Assembly: GCF_026240905.1 (NCBI RefSeq)
Contig: NZ_JAPEVI010000003.1
Span: 1,178,001 to 1,242,000, forward strand
Reading direction: 5' to 3'
Source of the DNA: Roseibium salinum
GTDB lineage: Bacteria; Pseudomonadota; Alphaproteobacteria; Rhizobiales; Stappiaceae
DNA length: 64,000 nucleotides
In this document: positions 29,435 to 40,375 of the stretch, in pieces
How the letters are laid out: each line of letters begins with the position of its first letter
Numbering within the stretch: position 1 is the first letter of the stretch
Program-made: the position numbers and the translations under genes
Notes under the pieces: generated by a model
Databases searched by the model: none
Seen by the model: the letters and a program-made list of their open reading frames with translations, nothing else
What the model was told of the DNA's origin: nothing

Positions 29435-29944
29435 AGAGTTTGATGTGGCGGCGCAGACTGCGCAGGAAGTGAGTTACTTCCTTGGCAACAGCATCTATCG
29501 GAAACACCTGCAGGCTGGCTTCCGTCCAGCCGGTCTGGGAGTCAACGTCCGTGTGAGGTCCTTTGCTTGGCTATGCTCGGCGGCATCCAGGGGCAGATCG
29601 GCCGCCGTCCTGAGCAGCATGAGCTGCTCGTGAATGCGGCGCAGAACCGATAGAGCCGCGCCCATGGGCACCATCAGCCTTGGATCCTGCCGCCAGCTTC
29701 TGCCCTGGAACACTTCCTGGGTGACACGCTGGCCTGCCCCGTAACAATCGTAGGCGATGCAACCCTTGAACCCAAGCGTCGTCCGGTCCGCGAATACGGT
29801 ACACTGGCCGCAATCATCGAGGTTCGGGCAGACTTCGCCGGCCGCCTTGTCAATGGCGAAGGATTCGGACTGGTCGAAGGCAAAGACCACACAGCACAAT
29901 GCCGCACAGTTCGAACAGTCGGCTTCAAGATTCTCTCGTTTCAT
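29418..29944 (-). CDS. Cys-rich protein, pentapeptide-protein N-domain-like, with a one-base frame break
   Basis: Residues 10-75 hold eight cysteines: CSNCAALCCVVFAF, AGEVCPNLDDCGQCTVF, GFKGCIAYDCYGAGQ. They continue with RVTQEVFQGRSWRQDP. I recall this module at the N-terminus of some pentapeptide-repeat proteins and as stand-alone proteins of about 175 residues. As written the frame stops at 29495 after 149 residues with an unnatural tail. Adding one C in the CCC run near codon 132 (about 29547) continues as TGWTEASLQVFP and EVTHFLRSLRRHIKLSNE to a stop at 29418, giving 175 residues. Function unknown; a metal site is likely. Confidence 0.7.
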
Positions 29945-30042
29945 ATGCTAGCGTACCATGGCTGTCGATTTGCGGGTGCTCCGCTGCGGCTGCAAATCCG
30001 TATTTTCCCACCCGATGTGTTTCTTCTCCGACCGCAAGCAGG

Positions 30043-30525
30043 TCAGAACGTCCGGGCCAGCGTTTCCAGTCGCGTGGTCGATTCAATCCAGCCGTCATGG
30101 AAACCCATTTCCTCGTGCTGCCTGCGCGCCTCTTCGGTCCAGTGCCGGGCACGGACGACATGGCGGGTCCGGTCACCGTCACAGGACATTTCGATGATCG
30201 TGGTCATGAACGGAACGACCGCCGGAACCTCGGCCGGTATCCAGCCGGCAGTATAGGCGTTGGTAAACACCAACCGCCGTTCGGGAATCGCGTCCAGGAA
30301 CATGCCGGCACCATCCGACACATCGCCATTCGGACCGCGCATGACAATGTGGGTTGCCCCACCAGCGCGCGGCTCGAGGTTCTTGACCTCCGTCGTCCAG
30401 GACTGCGGCCCGAACCATTGCTCCAGCAGCCTCGGCTCTGTCCAGCAACGCCACACATTTGCGATCGGCGCATCCAGAAGGCGCACCAGCTGCAACTCGT
30501 GTCCTGCAGGTCTTTCACGGGTCAT
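30043..30525 (-). CDS. SRPBCC (AHSA1-like) domain protein
   Basis: 160 residues spanning a single START/Bet v1-like fold: LQLVRLLDAPIANVWRCWTEPRLLEQWFGP, GGATHIVMRGPNG, PERRLVFTNAY, then HWTEEARRQHEEMGFHDGW. The PRLLEQWFGP motif is typical of Aha1-domain proteins found beside ArsR regulators, but no such regulator is next to it. These proteins bind hydrophobic ligands; the ligand is unknown. It is divergent from wrbA. Confidence 0.85.
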   Translation of the reverse strand: MTRERPAGHELQLVRLLDAPIANVWRCWTEPRLLEQWFGPQSWTTEVKNLEPRAGGATHIVMRGPNGDVSDGAGMFLDAIPERRLVFTNAYTAGWIPAEVPAVVPFMTTIIEMSCDGDRTRHVVRARHWTEEARRQHEEMGFHDGWIESTTRLETLARTF

Positions 30526-30699
30526 TGGATTGGCTCGACTGTTTCTCGTGCGTTCTGCGCGAGAGCCGACGGCTGTCGGCTCACCCTGTCATTGCATGGC
30601 GGCCCGGATGCTCCTGGAAATCCGGAAACCACCGCGGGGAACTATCGCTTTGTCGCTGCGTTCCAGAGTTGAACTCTGAAATCAAAAGCAGGCAGCGGT

Positions 30700-31302
30700 A
30701 TGACCAAAATTCTCGTACTCTACTATTCCAGCTACGGCCACACTGAAACCATGGCAGGTGCCGTCGCCGAAGGCGCGCGGGAAACGGGTGCCGATGTGGT
30801 CCTCAAGCGGGTGCCGGAACTGGTGCCCGACGAGGTCGCCGAGAAATCGGGCTACAAGACCGACCAGCCTGCACCTGTGGCAAAACCGGACGAGTTGACG
30901 GAATATGACGCCATCATCTTCGGCACGCCGACCCGCTACGGCAACATGGCCTCGCAAATGAAGAACTTCCTCGATCAGACCGGCTCTCTGTGGGCCAACG
31001 ACAAACTGGTCGGCAAGGTCGCAAGCGTCTTCACCTCGACCGCGACCCAGCACGGCGGCCAGGAGACGACCATCGTGTCGACGCAAATCGTGCTCTTGCA
31101 TCTCGGCATGGTCATCGTGGGCCTGCCCTACAGCTTCAAGGGCATGATGAGAATGGATGAGATCACCGGCTGTTCGCCCTACGGCTCATCCACCCTGGCA
31201 GGCGAAGGCGACCGCCAACCCACCAACAACGAACTCGATGGCGCCCGCTTCCAAGGGCGGCACGTTGCGGAGATCGCCGGAAAGCTCGCCAAGGCTGCTT
31301 AG
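30700..31302 (+). CDS. wrbA: NAD(P)H:quinone oxidoreductase WrbA
   Basis: 200 residues, the standard WrbA length. FMN-binding motifs are [55 protein letters not shown] and the [18 protein letters not shown] segment. It reduces quinones by two electrons as a tetrameric flavoprotein, protecting against redox cycling. The upstream 174 bases hold the divergent promoter shared with the SRPBCC gene. Confidence 0.96.
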   Translation: MTKILVLYYSSYGHTETMAGAVAEGARETGADVVLKRVPELVPDEVAEKSGYKTDQPAPVAKPDELTEYDAIIFGTPTRYGNMASQMKNFLDQTGSLWANDKLVGKVASVFTSTATQHGGQETTIVSTQIVLLHLGMVIVGLPYSFKGMMRMDEITGCSPYGSSTLAGEGDRQPTNNELDGARFQGRHVAEIAGKLAKAA

Positions 31303-31451
31303 GATTTTGTGGCTGAAGTGGAAGCGCGAAACAGCGTGTCAACGAGCCGCGCTGGCAGGCGGGTGCTGTCGGTCAAGCGCTGTTCGCTCACTGAAATCCG
31401 AGCGGCCGACAGGTTGCAGGTAACATTACGGACTTTTCGAACTGCAACCCG

Positions 31452-33452
31452 TCACTGGACGGGCAAACCAGCATCCAGTTGAACTGAAGTCCTGCTCCTA
31501 TTCGAGTCCAATGCCTTCAGTGTCCCGTTTTTCGCAATCCAGGCAGCAACCATCCCCTCACCGCAGGAACTGAAATGATCTGCGTCCTTGTACATGGTGC
31601 AATCGTCGAAAAACGGACTTTCAGGCACTGGGTAAAGATCAGCGAACCTGGCGTAGAAAAAGTTGCGGCGTTTTGACACTTCGAGGACATGGTTATCGAG
31701 AACAAACAATCTTTCCTGCTGGTTCTTCGCCATGGTCCGCATTGAAAGGTCGAATACCGCCCTGACCGGATCTGCGCCGTAGTTTGGAAACGGACCAAGC
31801 CAGACCGTCTGGGCGTAAGCTGAAAGATCAGACATGAGTTTCATCACCTTTTCAACATCGGCACGGTTCAGATTACTCTCCGAAGGGCTGGTGGCCGGTT
31901 CGGTTGCCGGGTGCCAGAATGTCGATTCCGTCTGGTGATAAATGACCTTTTCAATGTTTTGTCGGTTTTGCTCCACAAAGGGCAAGACATGCCGGTGGTA
32001 CCAGTTCGACGTATGTGACTTGTGAGCCTGGTGTCCGTGAGCGGCCAGGCCCAGCAGGAAGTCATACGCTTCGGTTTTTGCCAGTATGTTGGAGATGTTC
32101 ATGCCATGGCTGTCGCCAATGACGATTGTCGCCGGTCCGTAGCGTTGCACGCAATCGGCAAACCGTTCTTCCGTTTTGCCCTTGATGCTGCGACTTGAAA
32201 ACACACAGTCGCCGTTGTCATACATAGCTGCATCGAAGTCGTAATTTACTGATCGAAGAACAGTCTCGTAGGTCGACGCGACGTCTTCCGGATACCGGTA
32301 GTAGATATATCCGTAATTCCGGATTCCGACGACGGAAACCAATACAAGCGCAGCAGTCAGTGGCAGCCCTGTGCCAATGAAGCCGGGCAACGTTACCGTC
32401 GCGCGGTTTCTGAACGGGACCTCGACAAACCGCCACGACAGGTACGAAAGAGGCACAACAATCAGGCACAGCGCGCCCATAATCGCCGGCGAAAGCGGCT
32501 CGTCCACACTAAGGCGAGCAAATGCAAAGAGCGGCTGGTGCCAGAGGTAGGCGCTGAAACTGATCAGACCGATAAAGACCAGCGGTTTGTTGGAGAGTAT
32601 TCGATAGACGCGCCCGCCGCTGCGGGAAAACATCAGGATCAAGGCAGTCCCGACAACGGGAATGAGTGCATGCGGGCCCGGCGTGACCGTGTTGTCGTTG
32701 AACACTGGAATCGAGACCATGACGAGAACCAGTCCAATCCCTGCCAGTATCTCCGCCACCTTCCCGACGATCCTGTCGGCGAGACCTTTGCGAGAAGCGA
32801 GCGCACAGAGAACACCCGCCAGAATTTCCCAGACACGGCTTGGCAACAGATAGAAGGCGGTCAGCTTCTGCCCTTGGTCAATCAGGATTTGCGCCAGACC
32901 GATACTGAGGATAAACGCCACCACCAGAAACAGGGTCGCAAGCGACGCCCTGAGCCGGACGAGGACCAGAAGCAGGAACGGGAAAAGAATGTAATATTGC
33001 TCTTCGACCGCAAGGCTCCACGTGTGGAGCAACGGTTTCAGTTCGGCAGACGTATCGAAATAACCGGTTTGAGCCCAGAAATGGAAGTTCGATGAAAACG
33101 AAAGCACATAGAGCACGCTTTCGAGAAACTGCTTTGTCTGCAGCGGATTTGGAATCGTCAGCGCAAATGGGACACTGACGGCGGTGACGAGAAACAGCGC
33201 CGGCAGAATCCGGCGTGCTCGCTTTTCAAAAAACCTCAGGATTCCGAACCGGCCAAGTTCCCATTCTCGCAGACTGATCGCGGTAATCAGAAAACCACTG
33301 ATCACGAAGAATATGTCGACGCCGACGAAGCCACCGCGAAACAGGGTGAAGTTGGCGTGGAAGAGGATGACGGCAGAAACGGCAATTCCGCGCAGGCCAT
33401 CAATGTCCGCGCGATAACCGATTTGACCTGTCGAACTTTTTGAAGAATGCAT
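31452..33452 (-). CDS. Acyltransferase-3/SGNH two-domain membrane protein (OafA/YrhL-like)
   Basis: About 666 residues. The acyltransferase-3 half starts YRADIDGLRGIAVSAVILFH (the catalytic His region), with FVGVDIFFVISGFLITAI and FFEKRARRILPALF, and has about ten membrane helices to residue 385. A periplasmic SGNH domain follows: TIVIGDSHGMNI holds the serine block and YKDADHFSSCGEGM the terminal Asp-His pair. Such proteins O-acetylate or otherwise acylate LPS, exopolysaccharide or peptidoglycan. An in-frame start at 33497 is possible. It stands alone after guaA on the same strand; wrbA is convergent on the other side. Confidence 0.9.
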   Translation of the reverse strand: MHSSKSSTGQIGYRADIDGLRGIAVSAVILFHANFTLFRGGFVGVDIFFVISGFLITAISLREWELGRFGILRFFEKRARRILPALFLVTAVSVPFALTIPNPLQTKQFLESVLYVLSFSSNFHFWAQTGYFDTSAELKPLLHTWSLAVEEQYYILFPFLLLVLVRLRASLATLFLVVAFILSIGLAQILIDQGQKLTAFYLLPSRVWEILAGVLCALASRKGLADRIVGKVAEILAGIGLVLVMVSIPVFNDNTVTPGPHALIPVVGTALILMFSRSGGRVYRILSNKPLVFIGLISFSAYLWHQPLFAFARLSVDEPLSPAIMGALCLIVVPLSYLSWRFVEVPFRNRATVTLPGFIGTGLPLTAALVLVSVVGIRNYGYIYYRYPEDVASTYETVLRSVNYDFDAAMYDNGDCVFSSRSIKGKTEERFADCVQRYGPATIVIGDSHGMNISNILAKTEAYDFLLGLAAHGHQAHKSHTSNWYHRHVLPFVEQNRQNIEKVIYHQTESTFWHPATEPATSPSESNLNRADVEKVMKLMSDLSAYAQTVWLGPFPNYGADPVRAVFDLSMRTMAKNQQERLFVLDNHVLEVSKRRNFFYARFADLYPVPESPFFDDCTMYKDADHFSSCGEGMVAAWIAKNGTLKALDSNRSRTSVQLDAGLPVQ

Positions 33453-33558
33453 TGGATAGAATTCAGGGCCTGGAAAAAATTTCGAGAACAAAAACAACTT
33501 GGTTGTAGCTCAGGAACTACCTTTTTTCACCGAAAAAGCTTGGGGCGCTACATTCCCC

Positions 33559-35114
33559 TCACTCCCACTCGATCGTTCCCGGCGGTTTGGAGGTGATGTC
33601 GTAGGTCACCCGGTTGATCCCCTGCACCTCGTTGATGATACGGGTTGCGGTTTCGCCGAGGAACTCGTGGCTGAACGGGTAGTAGTCCGCGGTCATGCCG
33701 TCGACGGACGTGACGGCGCGCAGGGCGCAGGCGTAGTCGTAGGTGCGGTAGTCGCCCATCACGCCGACCGTGCGCACGGGCAGGATCGCGACGAAGGCCT
33801 GCCAGATTTCGTCATAGAGGCCGTGCTTGCGGATCTGGTCGATATAGACGGCATCGGCCTTGCGCAGAATATCCAGCTTTTCGCGGGTGATTTCTCCCGG
33901 GCAGCGGATGGCGAGGCCGGGTCCGGGGAAGGGATGGCGCCCGATGAAGCTTTCGGGCAGACCGAGCTCGCGGCCAAGCTCCCTCACCTCGTCCTTGAAA
34001 AGCTCCCTGAGCGGCTCGACAAGCTTCATGCCCATCTTTTCCGGCAGTCCGCCCACGTTGTGGTGGGATTTGATAGTCACGGATGGTCCGCCCGAGAAGC
34101 TGACGCTTTCGATCACATCCGGATAGAGGGTGCCCTGGGCCAGGAACTCCGCCCCCTCGATGTCATTGGCGTGCTTCTGAAAGACGTCGATGAACAGCCT
34201 GCCGATCGTCTTGCGTTTCTGCTCCGGATCGGAAATGCCCTCAAGCTCCCCGAGGAACAGGTCAGCCTCGTCCGCGTGGATCAGCGGGATGTTGTAGTGA
34301 TCCCGGAACATGGTGACAACCTGGTCGGCCTCGTTCAAGCGAAGCAGGCCGTGATCCACGAAAACGCAGGTCAGCTGTTCGCCGATCGCCTCGTGGATCA
34401 GGACAGCGGCGACCGAGCTGTCGACGCCGCCGGACAGGCCGCAAATGACCTTTCTGTCGCCCACCTGCGCGCGGATCTTGGCGATCGCGTCTTCCCGGTA
34501 GGCGCCCATCGTCCAGTCACCCGTGAAGCCGGCGAGACGGACGAAGTTCTCGTAGAGCTTCTTGCCATTGGGGGTGTGATGCACTTCCGGGTGGAACTGA
34601 ACGGCAAAGAAATTCCGGACCGGGTCGGCGGTGATGGCGAATGGCGCATTCGGCGACGTGCCGTAGACATCAAAGCCCGGGGCAATCTCGCTGACGTGAT
34701 CGCCGTGGCTCATCCAGACCTGCTCGCGGTCGGCCTCGAACCAGCCCTCGAGCAGCGGCAGCTTTTTTCCGTCGGTGTCACATAGGCGCGGCCGAACTCT
34801 GCCGTGCCATCGCCCCTTTCAACCTTGCCGCCGAGGCAATGCATCATCACCTGCTGGCCATAGCAAATGCCGAGGATCGGAACACCCAGTTCGAAGACCT
34901 TGTGGGGCGGCATCGGGGCGCCCTCGGCAAACACCGACGACGGCCCGCCCGAGAAGATCACTGCCTTCGGCGTGAAGTCCGCCAGGAAGGCGTCCGTGAC
35001 GTTCTGGAACGGATGAATTTCGCAATAGACGTTCAGCTCACGCAGGCGCCGCGCGATGAGCTGGGTCACCTGAGAGCCGAAGTCGATGATGAGGAGACGG
35101 TCGTGCTGGGTCAT
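33559..35114 (-). CDS. guaA: GMP synthase (glutamine-hydrolysing), frame interrupted by a one-base deficit
   Basis: Two abutting frames together give a standard 518-residue GuaA. The amidotransferase half starts [20 protein letters not shown] with GICYGQQ (catalytic Cys), and the second frame supplies [10 protein letters not shown] and FHPEVHHT. The ATP-pyrophosphatase half has [17 protein letters not shown], and the dimerisation domain ends [11 protein letters not shown]. The frame breaks in a run of six T (plus strand 34763-34768); a seventh T restores [14 protein letters not shown] between the halves. GuaA makes GMP from XMP and is rarely dispensable. guaB lies 2.8 kb away, so the two are not cotranscribed. 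Confidence 0.93.
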
Positions 35115-35380
35115 GGGCAGCTTCTAACCGGTCTTTCCGTTAAAATGAATATGAAATTCGCACTTGAACCGGTCCCGCACAGCATTTTTTGCCGGTCCGG
35201 CGGGGCTGTGTGAGAGCCGTTATATGCCTGGCAGGCAAATAAAACAGCGGACAATCTGTGCACGGAGCAAATTCGCTTTTGACCCGCAGCCCCGGCCTAC
35301 TTAGGTTAACCAAAGCCGTCGCGTCTCGGGACGGCAGGAACTGAGGCTGCAGGCAGGGGCTTGAGGATACTTTTGACCAA

Positions 35381-36583
35381 ATGACCGCAGCTGCCCGTAA
35401 AGCTTTTGAAGAAGCCGTATCCCTGGAAAAATCAGGCGACCTGGACAAGGCCCTTGTCTCCTATCTCAAGGCGCAGGAACTTGCGCCCCAGGATACGGAG
35501 ATCGCCTACCGGACCGCTTGCGCGCTGTTGCAGGCGGGCTACCTGGAAGAAGCGCAGTCGCAGCTTCGCCGGATCGTCTTCGCAGAACCCGATCACCTCA
35601 GTGCCCGCGCGAGCCTCGGCAATTGCCAGCTCCTCCTCGGCGATCTTGCCAATGCCAAGCAGAATTTCGCGGAAGTCCTCGAGCAGACACCTGACAACCG
35701 CAACGCGCTTTACGGATTTGCGAGTGTTCTTCTCAAGGAGGACATGACGGCCGACGCGGAAGTGCCGGTAAGGCGTCTTATGGGTCTGTTGCCGGAGTCG
35801 CCTGCGGTTCTATCGCTTTTCGCTGAAATCCAGGCGAAGTCCGATCAGAGCACCGCCGCAATTGCCGCCTACCGGAAAGCGCTCAAGGCTGCGCCGGATT
35901 ATGTTCCCGCTCTTCTCGGCCTGTCGGAAATTCTGATACGCCGCAAGCGTTTCGACGAAATCATCGAACTCACCTTGAGAGCAAGCCAGCTTACTCCGGC
36001 AGATCCCCTTCCGCTTGAACTGATGTCGGATGCCCTCTCCGGAAAGGGAGCGCTGGAGGATGCCTACGAGGCGGCGGAAGAAGCTCTCAAGCGCAACCCG
36101 CGTTCGGTGCCGGTGCTGGTAAGGCTCAGCGTTCTGGCGCGCAAACTCGGCAGGCCTGCCGCGGGGCTGAAGTTCGCGCTTACCGGCTATGACCTGGACA
36201 ACAAGGCACAGGGACCGCTGAATGCCCTGGGAGCAGCGCTGGCGGCCCAGAAACACGCCAACCAGGCCCGCTCGGTCCTGACGGCGCTCTCGGCAGGCAA
36301 GAGCCTCGATCCGGAGATCAGGCGTTTCGTGGAAAACCTGATTTCGGCGGAAGCTGGAAAACCCAGGACGGAGCCGGTCTCCGCCGAAGTGAAACCAGCC
36401 GCCGACGAAGAGCGTCCGCAGGAGAAGGCTCCGGTCGAGAAACCTGAAAAGGACCGGTCCGAGGCGGCCACGCAGGAAACCGGATCCGCAGACAAAAAGC
36501 CCCAACCGGATCCCGAAGCCTCGTCAGACGCACAGGGCCAGATACCAAACGTTCTCGGCCTGCAGCGTCAGGACAAGTCCTGA
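35381..36583 (+). CDS. Tetratricopeptide-repeat protein
   Basis: 400 residues with no signal peptide. At least six TPR units fill residues 5-310, for example LEKSGDLDKALVSYLKAQEL, LLQAGYLEEAQSQLRRIVFA and LLLGDLANAKQNFAEVLEQT, with alanines at the usual packing positions. The last 80 residues are charged, Pro/Glu/Lys-rich and probably disordered. TPR proteins act as scaffolds; the partner is unknown. It is divergent from guaA; the 266 bases between hold no recognisable gene and should contain both promoters. Confidence 0.85.
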   Translation: MTAAARKAFEEAVSLEKSGDLDKALVSYLKAQELAPQDTEIAYRTACALLQAGYLEEAQSQLRRIVFAEPDHLSARASLGNCQLLLGDLANAKQNFAEVLEQTPDNRNALYGFASVLLKEDMTADAEVPVRRLMGLLPESPAVLSLFAEIQAKSDQSTAAIAAYRKALKAAPDYVPALLGLSEILIRRKRFDEIIELTLRASQLTPADPLPLELMSDALSGKGALEDAYEAAEEALKRNPRSVPVLVRLSVLARKLGRPAAGLKFALTGYDLDNKAQGPLNALGAALAAQKHANQARSVLTALSAGKSLDPEIRRFVENLISAEAGKPRTEPVSAEVKPAADEERPQEKAPVEKPEKDRSEAATQETGSADKKPQPDPEASSDAQGQIPNVLGLQRQDKS

Positions 36584-36614
36584 TCTCATGAGCTTCGACC
36601 TGGCTGGCCCCGAC

Positions 36615-37907
36615 TCAAGCCTGACGCTCGAACAATGCGACGAAAAAGCCGTCGGTTCCGGTTGAGGCGGGTGTCAGCAAAAGGTCTCCGTGTTCGGAGA
36701 CATATTTCGGCTCACTTGCGCCAGGCAGCGCCTTTTTCCAGGCTTCCAATGCAGAGCTCGATTTGAAATCGGGGTGGTTCTCGAGGAACCACGCTGCCTG
36801 ATTCTGGTTCTCTTCCGGCAATACCGAGCAGGTGACATAGGCCAAACGGCCGCCGGGCTTCACATACCGGCCTGCGTTTTCAAGGACATGGCGCTGATCC
36901 TCGATACGGTCGGCGAGCGCCTTTTCAGCCAGCCGCCATTTTGAATCCGGCCGGCGACGCCACACGCCTGTACCCGTGCAAGGGGCGTCGATGAACACCA
37001 GGTCCATCTGCCCGGTGAGATCTTCCAGCGTCGAGCTGGCCGGATCGCGGACCTGAATGTTGCGGACACCCGCCCGCTGCAACCGCTCATGGATCGGCGC
37101 AAGGCGCAGGCGGTCCGCATCATAGGCATAAAGCTGCCCCTTGTTCTCCATTGCAGCCGCCAGGGCGAGCGTCTTGCCACCCCCGCCGGCGCAATAGTCG
37201 AGAACCTGCTCGCCGGGTTTTGCCTGTGCCAGAAGGGCCGCCAACTGACTGCCTTCGTCCTGAAGCTCGAACCAGCCCTTGCGGTATCCTTCCTCAGCCT
37301 GGATATGGGGCATGCGCCCGAGGCCGGGTTTGGCTTCGATCCGGAGACACAGCGGAGACAGGGAAGTCGGTCCGGCGCCGGTGTGCGCCAGGCGTTTGAG
37401 CAGTTTTTCCCGGTCGGCTTTCAGCGTGTTGGCCCGCAGATCAACCGGCGCGCGCCTGGCAAGCGCCCTGCCCTCTTCAACCGCGTTTTCTCCGAAAACG
37501 GCCTGAAACGACGGCCACAGCCATTCGGGGACATCCGCCTGCGATGCTGGGGCTGGATCCGGCGCCTGCCCAACGGACAGCGTCCGCGCTTCCGCCTCGC
37601 TCAAGGGCTCGGGAGCATGCCGGTCCCCCGAAAGCGTTTCGGCCAAGGCTTCGACGCCTTTTTGCCAGGTGCATGAATAGGTTGCCAGAATGAGCGCGCG
37701 CGGCGTCTCGTCCTGCATCAGCGCGGCAAGGGAGGCCTTGTTGCGCAGCGCGTCGAAAACCAGATTGCCGATAACCGTCCGGTCGCCGGAGCCGGCGAAG
37801 CGGTGTGCCGCGCCCCAGTCCCTCAGTGCGATCTGGACCGGTCGGTGGCGGGTTTCCACTTCTGTCAGAACTTCAATTGCCGCCGCGAGGCGTCCGCCAT
37901 CTTTCAT
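36615..37907 (-). CDS. RsmB/NOP-family RNA cytosine-5 methyltransferase
   Basis: 430 residues. An N-terminal NusB-like helical region is followed by VDLRANTLKADREKLLKRL and the AdoMet domain: VLDYCAGGGGKTLALAAAM, YAYDADRLRLAPI, FIDAPCTGTGVWRRRPDSKW and YVTCSVLPEENQNQ. The TCS cysteine and the PC cysteine are the nucleophile and release residues of this family. It most likely makes m5C in 16S rRNA, though family members also act on other RNAs. guaB ends 49 bases upstream on the same strand, so the two may be cotranscribed. Confidence 0.92.
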   Translation of the reverse strand: MKDGGRLAAAIEVLTEVETRHRPVQIALRDWGAAHRFAGSGDRTVIGNLVFDALRNKASLAALMQDETPRALILATYSCTWQKGVEALAETLSGDRHAPEPLSEAEARTLSVGQAPDPAPASQADVPEWLWPSFQAVFGENAVEEGRALARRAPVDLRANTLKADREKLLKRLAHTGAGPTSLSPLCLRIEAKPGLGRMPHIQAEEGYRKGWFELQDEGSQLAALLAQAKPGEQVLDYCAGGGGKTLALAAAMENKGQLYAYDADRLRLAPIHERLQRAGVRNIQVRDPASSTLEDLTGQMDLVFIDAPCTGTGVWRRRPDSKWRLAEKALADRIEDQRHVLENAGRYVKPGGRLAYVTCSVLPEENQNQAAWFLENHPDFKSSSALEAWKKALPGASEPKYVSEHGDLLLTPASTGTDGFFVALFERQA

Positions 37908-37956
37908 GCTGATCCTTTGGTGCGGGGTCTAATTCCCCTGCACCGCGTGTTATTTA

Positions 37957-39501
<1,545 letters not shown>

Positions 39502-39575
39502 CTAAGGCCTGCATCTTTCGAGTCGCTTCGGCTGTGCCGGAGAAGTTGGCGCGGGTCAATAACATGCAGGTGACA

Positions 39576-39603
39576 GAAAGAAAAGGGGCATCGCCTTTCT
39601 TTC
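39576..39603 (-). terminator. Hairpin after rlmE
   Basis: GAAAGAAAAGG pairs with CCTTTCTTTC with one bulged A and a short loop, inside the 206-base gap between the rlmE stop and the guaB start. Read on the minus strand it ends in a pyrimidine tract, so it can terminate rlmE transcripts. Confidence 0.5.
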
Positions 39604-39665
39604 CATGCCTATGAGCCTATCCGCGGCATTCCGCGGCCTGTGCGCTGCGGCACCTGTCCGCCCGG

Positions 39666-40375
39666 TCAATCCGGATCGAGATCGCTGCCGCGAAAGCCCT
39701 TGGCAATGACATACAGCTCCGGACTTTCCTTGCGGCTTGCGGGCGGTTTCAGGTGAGAAACCGTCTTGAATTCGCGTTTCAGGTCCTGCAACAGGGCGTT
39801 TTCGGTGCCGCCCCGGAAAACCTTTGCAAGAAACGAACCGCCGGGAACGAGATTCCGGCGGGCGAAATCGATCGCAATTTCAAACAGGTGAGTCGTCCGC
39901 AGGTGGTCCGTCTGTTTGTGGCCGGTGGTCGGCGCGGCCATATCCGACAGGATGACATCCGGCTTGTGACCGCCGAGCGCCTCCAGCAGGGCTGCCGGCG
40001 CGTCGTCATCGAGAAAATCCTTCTTGAGAAAAACGGCGCCGGGAACGTGGTCCACGTCGAGATAGTCGATGCCGACCACCTTCGGCGCCTCGGCGCTGGA
40101 CTTCACCCTCTCCACCGCGACCTGCATCCAGCCGCCCGGTGCACAGCCCAGGTCGACGACCCGGTAACCCGGCTTCAGCAATTTGTGCTTGTCGTCGATT
40201 TCAATGAGCTTGTAGGCGGCTCGAGACCGGTAGCCGTCCATCTTCGCCCGGCGCACATAGGGGTCATTGAGCTGCCGTGCCAGCCAGCGGGTTGAAGATT
40301 CGCGGCGCCCCGCGGCCGTCTTCACCTTGACGTGGAGGCCCCGGTCGCCCGTTCCCTTCTTTTTGCACCGCTCAT
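39666..40375 (-). CDS. rlmE: 23S rRNA (uridine-2'-O-)-methyltransferase RlmE/FtsJ, probable one-base deficit near the start
   Basis: The conserved part has [43 protein letters not shown] (AdoMet site), [19 protein letters not shown] and the K-D-K-E catalytic set around FLAKVFRGG and [11 protein letters not shown]. As written the frame opens only at a GTG at 40436, 65 bases inside ppx, without a ribosome-binding site. An ATG at 40375 overlaps the ppx stop as ATGA and has AAAGGAAC in position, but is out of frame. One more T in the run at 40360-40364 would give [20 protein letters not shown] and a 236-residue protein. RlmE methylates U2552. Confidence 0.9.
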
